A stretch of 64,000 bases of DNA from Desulfolucanica intricata (GCF_001592105.1 NZ_BCWE01000006.1:1-64000), one strand, 5' to 3'. Shown: positions 19,929-30,331, counted from the first letter of the stretch. Program-made: numbers and translations. Notes: generated by a model not told the origin, from the sequence alone.

Positions 19929-20729
19929 ATGCTTAAAAATTTATTTAAATTATGGCGGAGAAATGAACCCAAGTTACCGGAAACTGCCAATGAGGAAGTT
20001 TTACTTAAGGTTATTGACCCTGCCCGGCTACCAAAACATATAGCTATAATTATGGACGGCAACGGTCGTTGGGCTAACCAGAGGGGTATGCCCCGTGCCT
20101 ATGGTCACCGTGCCGGGGTAGAGTCTTTGCGAGATATTGTCAAATTGTGTTCCGAACTAAAAATACAATACCTAACTTGTTATGCATTTTCAACGGAGAA
20201 TTGGAAGCGTCCTCCTAAAGAAATCGAGGCCTTGATGAGTTTACTGGTGGAGTATTTAAACAAAGAAATTGATGAGCTTTGTGCTAACAATGTTCGGGTA
20301 AATGCTATCGGGCGAACAGAAGAATTTCCTTATGATGTCCAAAAAACTTTGAATATGGCTATAAATAAGAGTAAAAACAATAAGGGATTGGTTTTAAACT
20401 TAGCTCTTAATTACGGGGGAAGAACTGAGTTAGTGGAAGCTATTAAGCTGCTGGGCCGGGATATTAAAGAAGGTCAACTTTCCCCGGAGGCCATTGATGA
20501 AAATGTAGTACAGCGTTATTTATATACTTCGAATTTTCCTGATCCCGATTTGCTAATTCGTCCTTCCGGTGATTTTAGAATTAGTAATTTTCTCTTGTGG
20601 CAGCTGGCTTATACTGAGTTTTGGCTAACTCCGGTACTGTGGCCGGATTTTCGTAGAATTCATTTGCTGCAGGCATTAGTTGATTATCAATGCCGGGAAC
20701 GAAGGTTCGGGGGACTTAAGGAAACTTAG
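19929..20729 (+). CDS. uppS: Undecaprenyl diphosphate synthase (isoprenyl transferase)
   Basis: A 266-residue cis-prenyltransferase making the C55 lipid carrier for cell wall synthesis. IAIIMDGNGRWA holds the catalytic Asp, followed by RAYGHRAGVES, YAFSTENWKRP and the C-terminal RPSGDFRISNFLLWQ and AYTEFW motifs. The first 35 residues are a variable leader seen in many Firmicutes. The ATG is preceded by GGAGGT. cdsA follows after three bases. Confidence 0.97.
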   Translation: MLKNLFKLWRRNEPKLPETANEEVLLKVIDPARLPKHIAIIMDGNGRWANQRGMPRAYGHRAGVESLRDIVKLCSELKIQYLTCYAFSTENWKRPPKEIEALMSLLVEYLNKEIDELCANNVRVNAIGRTEEFPYDVQKTLNMAINKSKNNKGLVLNLALNYGGRTELVEAIKLLGRDIKEGQLSPEAIDENVVQRYLYTSNFPDPDLLIRPSGDFRISNFLLWQLAYTEFWLTPVLWPDFRRIHLLQALVDYQCRERRFGGLKET

Positions 20730-20732
20730 GCG

Positions 20733-21527
20733 GTGAATAATGTGCTCTGGCAGAGGATCTTAAGTGCCCTAGTCGGTATTCCTTTGATCATTACGGTTGT
20801 TTGGTATGGTCAGATACCTCTTTTAATTTTAACGGGATTAATTATGACCCTGGGTTTTTATGAAATTAAAAATATTTTATTCGGGGATAAGAAGCAGTTT
20901 GTTAGTTGGTTATTAGCTATAAGCGGTATACTTCTTTTAGGTAGTGCATATATTTACAATTACAGTTACTTGGGGTTGACAGTAACAATAATTTTATTTG
21001 TTAATTTATTGGCCCCGGTATTTTTTTATCCTTATATTTCACCCCGAGAAGCAGCTGTCAGTTTCTACGGGGCCCTATATATTGGTTTAATCATTTATAT
21101 GTATTTATTAAGAGAATTGCCGGATGGAATAGCGTGGTTAATCTTTACTTTTGTGGCAACTTGGTCTTGTGATACAGGTGCTTATTTTATTGGCAGGGCT
21201 TTTGGAACACATAAATTTGCTCCTAAATTAAGTCCTAAGAAAACCACAGAGGGAGCAGTGGGAGGAGTCTTAGGTAGTTTAGCAGCGGCTTATGTCTTTC
21301 ATTTATTTTATCCTGCTCCTTTAGGAAAATTACTTTTGCTAGGTGTACTCGTGGGAGTTATTGCACAGGTAGGTGACCTGGTGGAGTCCGTACTCAAGAG
21401 ACAGGCCGGTATTAAGGACTCAGGTAAATTAATTCCGGGACATGGCGGAGTATTGGACCGGTTTGATAGTTTTCTTTTGACAGCGCCCCTGGTATATTAT
21501 TATGTTATCCTGACTATAATAAGTTGA
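20733..21527 (+). CDS. cdsA: Phosphatidate cytidylyltransferase
   Basis: A 264-residue integral membrane enzyme making CDP-diacylglycerol for phospholipid synthesis. It has about seven hydrophobic segments and the C-terminal signature KDSGKLIPGHGGVLDRFDS. The start is GTG 20733, close to the uppS stop; another GTG nine bases on is in frame and cannot be excluded. The neighbours uppS and dxr are the usual ones. Confidence 0.95.
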   Translation: MNNVLWQRILSALVGIPLIITVVWYGQIPLLILTGLIMTLGFYEIKNILFGDKKQFVSWLLAISGILLLGSAYIYNYSYLGLTVTIILFVNLLAPVFFYPYISPREAAVSFYGALYIGLIIYMYLLRELPDGIAWLIFTFVATWSCDTGAYFIGRAFGTHKFAPKLSPKKTTEGAVGGVLGSLAAAYVFHLFYPAPLGKLLLLGVLVGVIAQVGDLVESVLKRQAGIKDSGKLIPGHGGVLDRFDSFLLTAPLVYYYVILTIIS

Positions 21528-21538
21528 GGTGAAATTTG

Positions 21539-22627
21539 GTGCCCAAAATTGTAGGGGGCATTCTGGTTACCGGTGCAGTGTCACTGGCAGTATGGGTTAT
21601 TTTTTTAGCAGTTGAAAAGGTGCTGCCCAGTTCAATTAAAGTTTTAAAATACATATTAACAGTTTTATCACCTTTTATATTGGCAGTTATTGTCAGTGTA
21701 CTAATTGAGCCCCTTGTAAGTTTTCTCAAACAGCGTTTTAGATTAAACCGTGGTATGGCAGTAGCCTTAGCGATGTTGATCATTATTGGATTCCTGGGAA
21801 CTTTATTGACTTTAGTTGTGCTGCAGTTAATTACCGAGCTAATTGCATTATCTTCTTCAATTAATTTATACATAAAGAATGGGCGAGTTTTTATTGAGGA
21901 TTTAATTGATAAGGGTATTAATGTTTATGGTAATTTACCTGATGCAGTTATTAAATATTTACAGACATCTCTTACTTCTTTGGCTGAAAATCTTGAGTAT
22001 TTGGCTACAATCCTGGTTAATGTTCTTATGTCAACGGTGTCCGGAGTGCCTGGGATTTTAATGGTGACAATTATAAGTCTTTTAGCTACTTTTTTTATCA
22101 GTAAAGATCGAGAAGCAATCTTTAAACTTTGGATGCGTCTTATCCCGGCACCGTGGGGAGAACGCAGTATTGAGGTAAGTTCGGAAGTATCAAGGGCATT
22201 TATGGGATATATTCGTGCACAAATTATTTTAGTTAGTATTACAATGATACAAAGTATTGTTGGTTTATACTTAATTGGTGCGGAATATGCTTTAACTTTT
22301 GGATTAATCATTGGTTTTTTTGATTTGCTTCCGGTACTGGGTCCCAGTGCGGTGTTTATTCCATGGCTAGTATGGAGTTTTCTAATTGGTAATTATAGTT
22401 TCGGGATTAAATTATCGGTTTTGTATGCCATGGTTTTAGTAGTGCGCCAGCTATTAGAGGCTAAAATTATTTCCGCTAACATAGGATTGCACCCGCTGTC
22501 AACACTAATTGCACTTTATGTGGGATTTAAGGTTTTGGGTGTTGCAGGATTTGTATTAGGCCCAATACTCCTTATTGCTATTCAAGCTGCGATTAAGGCC
22601 GGTCAGGCCGTTCGCCATAACACTTGA
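21539..22627 (+). CDS. AI-2E family (YtvI/YdbI-type) membrane permease
   Basis: A roughly 362-residue polytopic membrane protein of the AI-2E exporter (PF01594) family: two N-terminal segments, a central cytoplasmic or peripheral helical stretch (about 110-160), then five or six segments ending with GLHPLSTLIALYVGFKVLG and VLGPILLIAIQA, the family signature. Some members export signals or ions, while others (YtvI) are sporulation membrane proteins; specificity is unclear. GTG 21539 is chosen because GAGGTG lies seven bases upstream; TTG 21536 is possible. It is wedged between cdsA and dxr, which is not its standard location in Bacillus. Confidence 0.8.
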   Translation: MPKIVGGILVTGAVSLAVWVIFLAVEKVLPSSIKVLKYILTVLSPFILAVIVSVLIEPLVSFLKQRFRLNRGMAVALAMLIIIGFLGTLLTLVVLQLITELIALSSSINLYIKNGRVFIEDLIDKGINVYGNLPDAVIKYLQTSLTSLAENLEYLATILVNVLMSTVSGVPGILMVTIISLLATFFISKDREAIFKLWMRLIPAPWGERSIEVSSEVSRAFMGYIRAQIILVSITMIQSIVGLYLIGAEYALTFGLIIGFFDLLPVLGPSAVFIPWLVWSFLIGNYSFGIKLSVLYAMVLVVRQLLEAKIISANIGLHPLSTLIALYVGFKVLGVAGFVLGPILLIAIQAAIKAGQAVRHNT

Positions 22628-22647
22628 AATAAAAGAGGTATTTTTAA

Positions 22648-23814
22648 ATGACCAAAAAGTTAGTAATTCTGGGGAGTACAGGTTCAATAGGCCGGCAGAC
22701 CTTGGATGTGGTTAGGAAATTAAGACACAAGTTGACTGTGGTTGGTCTTGCTGCCGGTAATAATTGGCCGCTTTTACTGGAACAGATCAACGAATTTCAA
22801 CCGGTTGTTGTGGCTGTTGCCAGTACGGAAGAAGCATATAAATTACGAGATGCTTTAGGTCCGAAATCTCCACAAGAAATTTATACCGGTCTAGAAGGGC
22901 TTATCAGTGTAGCCGGTTTGCCGGATGCTGATACCGTATTGACTGCAGTAACCGGTGTGATTGGATTGTCTCCTACGATTGCAGCTATTAGAGCGGGCAA
23001 AAATATTGCATTGGCTAATAAAGAGACTTTGGTTGCAGCAGGTGAACTGGTAATGCGGTTGGCTGGTGAGTACAGAATAAAAATCTTACCGGTAGACAGT
23101 GAACACTCTGCTATTTGGCAGTGCCTGAACGGAGAAAATAGTTCATCCATACAAAAAATTATTTTAACAGCTTCAGGTGGCCCCTTCAGAAAAAAAAGTC
23201 AAAGTGAATTAGCCGAGGTAACAGTAGAAATGGCTCTTGCTCATCCAAATTGGTCAATGGGTAAAAAAATTACTGTTGATTCTGCCACCTTGATGAATAA
23301 GGGACTGGAGGTTATTGAGGCTCGCTGGCTGTTCGGTGTTGAGTATTCTAATATTCAGGTAGTGGTTCATCCGCAGAGTATCATCCATTCAATGGTTGAA
23401 TTTAAGGATGGGTCAGTGATTGCCCAGTTGGGTATGCCGGATATGCGTATACCAATTCAATATGCTTTATCTTACCCTGATCGCTGGTTTAATGAGTTAC
23501 CCCGCTTAAACTTTTTGGAACAGAGTAATTTAACTTTTGAGCCTCCTGATTTAAATCGATTTCCTTGTCTGGCACTGGCATTTGATGCCGGTAAAACGGG
23601 GGGTACCATGCCGGCAGTACTTAATGCGGCTAATGAGGTAGCGGTTGAATCTTTTTTAAACCGAAGTATCGCATATAAAGATATAGAAAAAGTTGTGGCC
23701 CGTGTAATGGATAGGCACGCGATTATTACTAACCCTGCTTTGGATGATATTTTGTTTGCCGACAGTTGGGCCCGTGAAGAAGCATCACGTCAGATTATAC
23801 AGCTCAATAATTAG
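22648..23814 (+). CDS. dxr: 1-deoxy-D-xylulose-5-phosphate reductoisomerase
   Basis: A 388-residue enzyme that converts DXP to 2-C-methylerythritol 4-phosphate, the committed MEP pathway step, using NADPH. Motifs visible are GSTGSIGRQTLD (NADPH), NKETLVAAGE, PVDSEHSAIWQ (metal and substrate) and KKITVDSATLMNKGLE. Gene order dxr-rseP-ispG-proS is standard for Firmicutes. Confidence 0.97.
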   Translation: MTKKLVILGSTGSIGRQTLDVVRKLRHKLTVVGLAAGNNWPLLLEQINEFQPVVVAVASTEEAYKLRDALGPKSPQEIYTGLEGLISVAGLPDADTVLTAVTGVIGLSPTIAAIRAGKNIALANKETLVAAGELVMRLAGEYRIKILPVDSEHSAIWQCLNGENSSSIQKIILTASGGPFRKKSQSELAEVTVEMALAHPNWSMGKKITVDSATLMNKGLEVIEARWLFGVEYSNIQVVVHPQSIIHSMVEFKDGSVIAQLGMPDMRIPIQYALSYPDRWFNELPRLNFLEQSNLTFEPPDLNRFPCLALAFDAGKTGGTMPAVLNAANEVAVESFLNRSIAYKDIEKVVARVMDRHAIITNPALDDILFADSWAREEASRQIIQLNN

Positions 23815-23844
23815 TTTTCCCACTTTCCCGGTGAGGTGATCTGG

Positions 23845-24867
23845 TTGTCCACATTTTTTGCGTCTGTTTTTGTTTTTGGTTTATTAATCTGTATTCATGA
23901 ATTAGGGCATTTTGCTGTAGCTAAATTTGTTGGAATTAAAGTACATGAATTTAGCCTTGGTTTTGGCCCGAAACTTTTTGGTCTGCCAAAGGGAGAAACA
24001 ACTTACAATTTACGTCTTTTGCCTCTGGGTGGGTTTGTACGTATGGCTGGTATGGATCCGACGGAAGATGAGGACTATAATGACGCGCGGGGGTTTAATA
24101 AAAAATCTGTCCTTCAACGAATAGCGGTAATTATTGCCGGGCCTTTAATGAATTTTATCCTGGCGGCATTTTTATTGGCTGTAATTTTTATGCTGCAAGG
24201 TTATCCCACAGCCACTACTCAGGTAGACAAAGTTATGGCCGGCTATCCTGCAGAAGAGGCAGGTTTGAGGTCCGGGGACAAAATTATTGCTATTGACGGG
24301 CAGAATATTAATAGTTGGGAGCAAATATCACAATATATTAACGACCGACCCGGACAAAGAATTAATGTTACGGTGCAGAGAGGAACAGAAAAACGCAGCT
24401 TTGAAATTGTACCGAGTAAAGATGAGAGTGGAACCGGGAAAATAGGAATTTACCCCGTTCAAGAGCTTCAAAAACAAGGTTTTTTTGCATCTTTGGTTTC
24501 CGGAGGAGAATTTACGGTAAGAGTAACCTGGTTAATTATCAGCTTAGTAGGGCAAATGTTTGTGCAGGAGGTGCCGGCTGATTTAGGTGGGCCGGTACGG
24601 GTAATTTGGGAAATAGATAAGGCTGTGGATTCAGGCTTTCTCTACCTATTACAGTTAGCAGCCTTTCTAAGTATTAATTTGGGCCTGTTTAATTTATTTC
24701 CTATCCCGGCTTTAGACGGAAGTAGGATTTTCTTTCTGGCCTGGGAAGGTATTCGGGGAAAACCGCTGGATCCGAACAAGGAGAATTTTATCCATTTAAT
24801 AGGTTTTGGCTTATTACTATTGTTAATGGTGGTTATAACATATAATGATATACTTAATTTGCTTTAA
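23845..24867 (+). CDS. rseP: Site-2 metalloprotease RseP/RasP
   Basis: A membrane-embedded zinc protease of about 340 residues that cleaves anti-sigma factors and signal-peptide remnants. The zinc motif HELGH lies in the first membrane segment, a PDZ domain spans about 110-190 ([20 protein letters not shown]), and the second metal site is [15 protein letters not shown] 23845 is preferred over GTG 23836, since GGTGAGGTG overlaps the latter. It lies 21-30 bases after dxr. Confidence 0.94.
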   Translation: MSTFFASVFVFGLLICIHELGHFAVAKFVGIKVHEFSLGFGPKLFGLPKGETTYNLRLLPLGGFVRMAGMDPTEDEDYNDARGFNKKSVLQRIAVIIAGPLMNFILAAFLLAVIFMLQGYPTATTQVDKVMAGYPAEEAGLRSGDKIIAIDGQNINSWEQISQYINDRPGQRINVTVQRGTEKRSFEIVPSKDESGTGKIGIYPVQELQKQGFFASLVSGGEFTVRVTWLIISLVGQMFVQEVPADLGGPVRVIWEIDKAVDSGFLYLLQLAAFLSINLGLFNLFPIPALDGSRIFFLAWEGIRGKPLDPNKENFIHLIGFGLLLLLMVVITYNDILNLL

Positions 24868-24905
24868 CAATTTTGTTAGCTCTAACAATTGAAGAAGGAG
24901 AAAAA

Positions 24906-25958
24906 ATGAAACGTAGAAAGACTAATTCTATATGGATTGGTAAAGTACAAATTGGTGGCGATGCCCCGGTCAGCGTACAGTCTATGACTAATACCGATAC
25001 TCGGGATATCCAATCCACTGTTGCACAAATAAATGAATTATCTTCTAATGGTTGTGAAATAATTCGGGTAGCTGTACCGGATGAGGAGGCTGCGGCTGCT
25101 CTAAAAGAAATAAAAAAACAAATTGTTATCCCTCTAATTGCAGATATTCATTTTAATTATAGGCTGGCCTTGGAGGCAATTAAAGCCGGGGTAGACGGAT
25201 TACGTATTAATCCGGGTAATATTGGCAGCAAAGAAAAGGTTGCCGCGGTTGTTGAAGCAGCCAAGGACCGCCATGTGCCGATTAGGATCGGAGTTAATGC
25301 CGGGTCACTGGAAAAAGAACTGCTGGCTAAATACGGGCAAATTACTCCGGAGGCTATGGTGGAAAGTGCACTAAAACATATTCATATTCTAGAAAACCTC
25401 AATTTCACGGACATAAAAATATCCCTAAAGGCCTCAGACATTCCATTAATGCTCGAGGCCTATCGCCTTTTAGCAAGAGAAGTTAAATACCCTTTTCATG
25501 TAGGTGTTACTGAAGCAGGTACCTTACGTTCGGGCATTGTAAAATCGGCTGTTGGCATCGGGGCGTTATTGGCTGAGGGAATCGGAGATACGATCAGGGT
25601 TTCATTAACCGGAGACCCTCTCCATGAAGTAAAAATAGGTTACGATATTTTGAAATCATTGGGTTTAAGGCAGCGAGGGATACAATTTATTTCTTGCCCA
25701 ACTTGTGGGCGTACCCAGATCGATTTAATACGGATTGCTAACGAAGTGGAAGAACGACTACAATTCGTGGACAAGCCTATAAAGGTAGCAGTCATGGGCT
25801 GTGCCGTAAACGGTCCGGGTGAAGCTGCCGAAGCTGATGTTGGCATAGCCGGTGGTAAAGGAATGGGACTGCTCTTCAAAAAGGGAAAAGTTATTCGCCA
25901 AGTAAAGGAAGAGGAACTTGTTGAGGTACTGATTCAAGAGGTTAAGAACCAGATTTAA
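24906..25958 (+). CDS. ispG: (E)-4-hydroxy-3-methylbut-2-enyl-diphosphate synthase
   Basis: A 350-residue MEP-pathway enzyme of the short bacterial form. The [4Fe-4S] ligands lie in SCPTCGRTQ and [10 protein letters not shown] near the C-terminus, and the TIM-barrel N-terminus has [11 protein letters not shown] and [11 protein letters not shown] 24906 follows GAAGGAG by five bases; a longer frame from 24873 adds 11 residues with no homology. The reaction needs two low-potential electrons, which could come from the small ferredoxin upstream. Confidence 0.96.
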   Translation: MKRRKTNSIWIGKVQIGGDAPVSVQSMTNTDTRDIQSTVAQINELSSNGCEIIRVAVPDEEAAAALKEIKKQIVIPLIADIHFNYRLALEAIKAGVDGLRINPGNIGSKEKVAAVVEAAKDRHVPIRIGVNAGSLEKELLAKYGQITPEAMVESALKHIHILENLNFTDIKISLKASDIPLMLEAYRLLAREVKYPFHVGVTEAGTLRSGIVKSAVGIGALLAEGIGDTIRVSLTGDPLHEVKIGYDILKSLGLRQRGIQFISCPTCGRTQIDLIRIANEVEERLQFVDKPIKVAVMGCAVNGPGEAAEADVGIAGGKGMGLLFKKGKVIRQVKEEELVEVLIQEVKNQI

Positions 25959-25992
25959 ATCAAATTTTGAAAATTCAAGGAGAGAAAAAATT

Positions 25993-27714
25993 ATGCGGGC
26001 ATCTCAAATACTTGTACCTACTTTAAGGGAAACCCCTGCTGAAGCTGAAGTAATTAGTCATAAACTTCTTTTAAGAGCCGGTTTTATTAGAAAAGCGGCA
26101 GCAGGTGTATATACCTATTTACCTTTGGCACAAAGAGTTCTAAAAAAAATTCAACAAATTATTCGAGAAGAAATGGATCGAGAGGGAGGGCAAGAAATAC
26201 TTTTGCCTGTTATACAGCCTGCTGAATTGTGGCAGGAATCAGGGCGCTGGGATGTTTATGGTCCTGAGCTGTTTCGTTTAAAAGATCGTCATGGACGGGA
26301 TTTTGCTCTTGGCCCAACTCATGAGGAGATAATTACCTTTTTGGTAAAAGGTGAGGTTTCTTCTTATAAACAGCTCCCCCTGCTACTGTACCAAATTCAA
26401 AATAAATACCGGGATGAGCGCAGGCCTAGATTTGGAGTTTTGCGAGGACGCGAATTTATTATGAAAGACCTGTATTCTTTTGATAAAGATGAGGAAGGCC
26501 TGGATGTAAGTTATCGGAAAATGTATGAGGCCTATGCACGTATTTTTAAGCGCTGTGGACTCAAATTCAGGCCGGTTGAAGCTGACTCCGGTGCAATCGG
26601 TGGTAGTGACACTCATGAATTTATGGTTTTGGCAGATGCAGGAGAAGCTACAGTTTTGTATTGTGAGAAAGACAATTGTGATTATGCAGCTAATGCCGAG
26701 AAAGCTAAAGCAATGGAGCCGATAAAAACTAACTTTGAAGAGGTTCTTGCGCTGGAAGAAGTGTACACACCCGGCCGGCAAACTATTACTCAAGTAGCTG
26801 AGTATCTCGGTATTACCGCAAACAAGTTAATTAAAACTCTTTTTTATGAAACAGAAGATCAACTAGTGGCTGTGCTGGTACGAGGTGATCATGATGTTAA
26901 CGAAATTAAGCTCCAACACCTTCTGGATTGTTTGCGTCTGGAATTGGCCGGAGAGAAAACAGTACAGGAATTTACCGGAGCACCGGTAGGCTATGTCGGT
27001 CCTGTGGGATTACAAGGTATTAAAATTATAGCTGATAGTGAAGTAGCAGTTATGAGTAATGCTGTCGCCGGGGCTAATAAACCAGACTATCACTATAAAA
27101 ATGTAAATCCGGGAAGGGATTTTTCTTTGAATCAGATTGCAGATATTCGAATAGTTCAAGCCGGGGAACCTTGTCCCAGCTGTGGAGCTCCTCTATGTGA
27201 AGCCCGGGGCATTGAGGTAGGGCAAGTTTTTAAGTTGGGGGACAAATACAGTAAGGCCATGGGGGCAACATTTCAGGATGAAAACGGTAAAAGCCGGCCG
27301 TATATTATGGGATGCTATGGGATTGGTGTGTCTCGTACCATGGCTGCGGCAATTGAACAAAATCATGATTCTAACGGAATTGTATGGCCGGTATCCATTG
27401 CTCCATTCCATCTGGTAATTGTTCCTGTTAACACAAAAGATATAAACTTGGTAAAACTTTCGGAGCGACTTTATCTTGAATATATCAATGAGGGTATTGA
27501 GGTTGTACTAGATGATCGGCACGAACGGCCGGGGGTTAAATTTAAAGATGCAGATTTAATTGGGTATCCGCTGCGCCTGACTATCGGTAAAAAGGCTCTG
27601 GAAGAGGGCAATTTCGAACTTTATATAAGGAAAACCGGCGAAACGAGTTTTATGAAAGAAGAACAGCTAAAGATTTTCATTAAAGACTACATCAAAAGAG
27701 AACAAAATATTTAA
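25993..27714 (+). CDS. proS: Prolyl-tRNA synthetase (bacterial type, with editing domain)
   Basis: A 573-residue class II aminoacyl-tRNA synthetase. Motif 2 lies at FALGPTHEE and [16 protein letters not shown], and motif 3 at [17 protein letters not shown]. An inserted YbaK-type editing domain (about 220-400) clears mischarged Ala-tRNA. A C-terminal anticodon-binding domain follows. The ATG follows AGGAGAG. No T-box leader is visible; the gene is 34 bases after ispG. Confidence 0.97.
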   Translation: MRASQILVPTLRETPAEAEVISHKLLLRAGFIRKAAAGVYTYLPLAQRVLKKIQQIIREEMDREGGQEILLPVIQPAELWQESGRWDVYGPELFRLKDRHGRDFALGPTHEEIITFLVKGEVSSYKQLPLLLYQIQNKYRDERRPRFGVLRGREFIMKDLYSFDKDEEGLDVSYRKMYEAYARIFKRCGLKFRPVEADSGAIGGSDTHEFMVLADAGEATVLYCEKDNCDYAANAEKAKAMEPIKTNFEEVLALEEVYTPGRQTITQVAEYLGITANKLIKTLFYETEDQLVAVLVRGDHDVNEIKLQHLLDCLRLELAGEKTVQEFTGAPVGYVGPVGLQGIKIIADSEVAVMSNAVAGANKPDYHYKNVNPGRDFSLNQIADIRIVQAGEPCPSCGAPLCEARGIEVGQVFKLGDKYSKAMGATFQDENGKSRPYIMGCYGIGVSRTMAAAIEQNHDSNGIVWPVSIAPFHLVIVPVNTKDINLVKLSERLYLEYINEGIEVVLDDRHERPGVKFKDADLIGYPLRLTIGKKALEEGNFELYIRKTGETSFMKEEQLKIFIKDYIKREQNI

Positions 27715-27922
27715 AGGAATAAGTTAAGTTCTACAGGACCAAGGAGCAGTGTTTCAGTTCAGGAAATAATTCTATTTATTCAACAGATTATTAATAATCA
27801 TTATGTGTCTTGTTTAATAAATGTGTCTTGTTTAAAAAATATGGATTTTCTACAAGAGTATAAATTATAAAGTGTAGGGTATACTAATAAAAGAAGAAAA
27901 ACTAGGTATAACTTTCTTTTGC
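27715..27922. other. Non-coding spacer between proS and the rimP promoter
   Basis: This is the first part of a 348-bp gap without a gene. It is AT-rich, shows no clear terminator after proS, and contains an 18-bp tandem duplication. I see no small ORF with a ribosome binding site. Confidence 0.6.
27803..27838. repeat. 18-bp tandem duplication
   Basis: Two adjacent copies of ATGTGTCTTGTTTAAtAA match at 17 of 18 positions (T versus A at position 16). This is probably a recent slippage duplication in non-coding sequence. Confidence 0.85.
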
Positions 27923-27951
27923 TTGTCAATAATTAATCTGTGTGTTATACT
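27923..27951 (+). promoter_or_regulatory. SigA-type promoter of the rimP-nusA-infB operon
   Basis: TTGTCA and TATACT are separated by exactly 17 bases. The predicted start near 27959 gives a leader of about 105 bases carrying a hairpin. Confidence 0.7.
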
Positions 27952-27990
27952 ATTTGTGGTTTTAAGGTCAGTCTTTAGAATGCTTGGAGG

Positions 27991-28012
27991 AGAGTGGGTT
28001 AACACCCACTCT
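27991..28012 (+). promoter_or_regulatory. Leader hairpin upstream of rimP
   Basis: AGAGTGGG pairs with CCCACTCT around TTAACA; a modest T-containing tract (TTCGTATT) follows. It lies about 32 bases into the predicted transcript. It could act as a weak attenuator, possibly under NusA feedback, but this is inference. Confidence 0.5.
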
Positions 28013-28062
28013 TTCGTATTATTCTACCGGTATTTATGAGTTAATAATAAGGAGGGCCTAAC

Positions 28063-28524
28063 TTGACTAAAAATAAAGTAGTCAATTTGGTTGAGGAGTT
28101 GGTTGCGCCAATTGCATCCAGAAATGGTGTGGAACTGGTTGATGTTGAATATACTAAAGAAGGAAGTCAATGGTATTTGCGTGTTTTTCTTGATAAACCA
28201 GGTGGTATTAATCTTGATGATTGCCAGGCTGTTTCACAGGAACTCAGTGAATTATTAGATAAAAAAGACCCTATTCCTCAGGCCTATACTTTAGAGGTAT
28301 CTTCTTCGGGTTTAGACCGGCCTTTAAAAAAACCAAGTGATTATGAGCGTTTTCGGGGTCATAAAATAGAGCTAACCACGTATGCTCCACTGGATGGTAA
28401 GAAAAAATTTTCCGGTCGTCTGAAGGGGTTGGAGGAAAAGGGGATAGTGTTACATATTGATGGCGCAGAATATGTTATTCCCGTAGAACAAGTTGCCTCG
28501 GCTCGGCTGGCGGTGGAATTTTAA
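28063..28524 (+). CDS. rimP: Ribosome maturation factor RimP
   Basis: A 153-residue protein needed for late 30S assembly. The N-terminal alpha/beta domain has GVELVDVEYTKEG and LRVFLDKPGGI; SSSGLDRPLKK marks the junction to the SH3-like C-terminal domain. It starts at TTG 28063 behind AAGGAGGG. It is the first gene of the nusA-infB operon, as in most Firmicutes. Confidence 0.96.
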   Translation: MTKNKVVNLVEELVAPIASRNGVELVDVEYTKEGSQWYLRVFLDKPGGINLDDCQAVSQELSELLDKKDPIPQAYTLEVSSSGLDRPLKKPSDYERFRGHKIELTTYAPLDGKKKFSGRLKGLEEKGIVLHIDGAEYVIPVEQVASARLAVEF

Positions 28525-28547
28525 TTTTTAGGAAGGAAGATGTAGGC

Positions 28548-29708
28548 ATGAACACGGAGTTTTTAGAGGCCCTGGGTGACTTGGAAAAAGAAAAGGGCAT
28601 TTCTGTAGAGGTGCTTTTAGAAGCTATCGAAGCAGCTTTGCTTTCTGCCTATAAGAGGAATTTTGGCTCGTTACAAAACGCTCGAGTGCAAATTGATCGT
28701 GAAACAGGTGACTTTAAGGTTTACGCACAGCGAACAGTAACTGAAACTGTAGAAGATGAGCGTCTGGAAATTTCCCTACATGATGCACAAAAGATTGATC
28801 CCCGTTATGAAATCGGAGATGTGGTAGAAAATGAAGTTACTCCACGTAATTTTGGTCGAATTTCCGCTCAAACTGCAAAACAAGTTGTAGTGCAGCGTAT
28901 TCGTGAGGCAGAGAGAAATATTATTTATGAACAATTCTCGAACCGTGAATCCGATATTATTACCGGGACTATTCAACGTATAGAACAAAAGAATGTATAT
29001 ATTGAATTGGGTAAAACTGAGGCAATATTGACTCCATCCGAACAGATTCCTAACGAGGAGTACAAGCAAGGTGATCGGATTAAGGCATATATAGTTGAGG
29101 TTCGAAAAACGACAAAGGGGCCGCAAATTTATGTATCCCGGACGCACCCTGGACTCTTAAAAAGGCTTTTTGAACTGGAGGTACCCGAACTTCAGGATGG
29201 AGTTGTAGAACTGAAATCCGTCGCCCGTGAAGCGGGGGCACGTTCAAAAATAGCTGTTTTTTCAAGAGATGAAAACGTCGATCCTGTGGGAGCATGTGTG
29301 GGTCCAAAGGGTCTACGGGTTCAAAATATTGTGAACGAACTGAACGGAGAAAAAATAGATATTATTAAGTGGGATTCCGATGCTTCAAAATTTGTGGCCA
29401 GTTCTTTAAGCCCGGCTAAGGTTGTTGGTGTAGAGGTTTGGGAGGATGAAAAGGTTGCCCGGGTAATCGTTCCAGATTATCAATTATCTTTGGCTATTGG
29501 TAAGGAAGGACAAAATGCACGTCTAGCTGCAAAGCTTACCGGTTGGAAAATAGATATAAAAAGTGAATCTCAGATGGCGGATCTTTACCCTGAAGGTTAC
29601 AATCCAGTTTACAATGAGGAGTCTAATGATGAATCTTTAGCGGAAGATGGGTTGGAAGAACTGATAGAATTACCGGACTTAGATGAATACAGGAATGATG
29701 AAGTCTAA
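28548..29708 (+). CDS. nusA: Transcription termination/antitermination protein NusA
   Basis: A 386-residue NusA: an N-terminal RNA-polymerase-binding domain (about 1-125), an S1 domain (about 135-200) and two KH domains (GACVGPKGLRVQNIVNE and LAIGKEGQNARLAAKLTG). It ends with an acidic tail without the extra repeats of proteobacterial NusA, as is normal for Firmicutes. It modulates pausing and termination. Confidence 0.97.
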   Translation: MNTEFLEALGDLEKEKGISVEVLLEAIEAALLSAYKRNFGSLQNARVQIDRETGDFKVYAQRTVTETVEDERLEISLHDAQKIDPRYEIGDVVENEVTPRNFGRISAQTAKQVVVQRIREAERNIIYEQFSNRESDIITGTIQRIEQKNVYIELGKTEAILTPSEQIPNEEYKQGDRIKAYIVEVRKTTKGPQIYVSRTHPGLLKRLFELEVPELQDGVVELKSVAREAGARSKIAVFSRDENVDPVGACVGPKGLRVQNIVNELNGEKIDIIKWDSDASKFVASSLSPAKVVGVEVWEDEKVARVIVPDYQLSLAIGKEGQNARLAAKLTGWKIDIKSESQMADLYPEGYNPVYNEESNDESLAEDGLEELIELPDLDEYRNDEV

Positions 29709-29722
29709 GCGGAGGTGTTTAG

Positions 29723-29989
29723 ATGCCTAAAGTAAAAAAAATACCTCAGCGGATGTGTGTTGGCTGTCAGGAGATGAAACCTAAAAAAGAGCTAATTAGG
29801 GTAGTTAAGACCCCCGAATCTACTATAGAAGTTGACATTACAGGTAAGAGCGCCGGACGAGGTGCCTATCTGTGTCCCCGGGAAGAATGTTTACAAAAAG
29901 CCATTAAAGGTAGGCGTTTGGAAAAGGCTTTGCGTCATTCAATATCCAATGAAGTTTTTGAAGTGCTTAAACAGAGGTTGGTGAAATAG
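29723..29989 (+). CDS. rnpM: YlxR/RnpM family RNA-binding protein
   Basis: An 88-residue DUF448 protein with RMCVGCQEMKPKKELIRVV and GRGAYLCPREEC, the two conserved blocks. In Bacillus this protein binds and modulates RNase P RNA. It lies between nusA and the L7Ae-like gene as usual. Its TAG stop overlaps the following GTG start by one base. Confidence 0.92.
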   Translation: MPKVKKIPQRMCVGCQEMKPKKELIRVVKTPESTIEVDITGKSAGRGAYLCPREECLQKAIKGRRLEKALRHSISNEVFEVLKQRLVK

Positions 29990-30312
29990 TGTATCAAGCT
30001 GTGTATCAGTTACTGGGATTAGCATGCCGGGCAGGGAAGCTTGTTTCGGGAGATTTGGCCGTTAAGGACGCTATAGGAAAGGGTAAAGTTAAACTTATAT
30101 TGGTAGCGGGTGATGCTTCAAAGCGGACCGGTGACAGTTTTAAAAAAATGGCAACTAAATATAAAATACCAATGGTCGAGTATCCATCAAAAATTGAATT
30201 GGGCATTGCTCTGGGAAAAACACCTCGTTCAGTTGCAGCAATAACAGGTGATGATTTTGCCCGGGGTGTGCTGCGGGCGATGAAAGGAGAGGGTGCCGGT
30301 AGAAAAGCTTAA
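29989..30312 (+). CDS. ylxQ: YlxQ-type L7Ae/L30e-family RNA-binding protein
   Basis: A 107-residue protein of the L7Ae/L30e/S12e fold, recognised from [26 protein letters not shown] and [13 protein letters not shown]. Such proteins bind kink-turn RNAs. It starts with GTG overlapping the rnpM stop, indicating translational coupling, and ends 19 bases before infB. Confidence 0.88.
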   Translation: MYQAVYQLLGLACRAGKLVSGDLAVKDAIGKGKVKLILVAGDASKRTGDSFKKMATKYKIPMVEYPSKIELGIALGKTPRSVAAITGDDFARGVLRAMKGEGAGRKA

Positions 30313-30331
30313 TTATTACGGAGGTGATTCT

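Noticed and set aside
25959-25992. T-box leader before proS
   Set aside because: The 34-base gap after ispG is far too short for a T-box.
26383-26793. 136-codon minus-strand ORF inside proS
   Set aside because: It lies antisense to a well-conserved part of proS and reads as shadow sequence.
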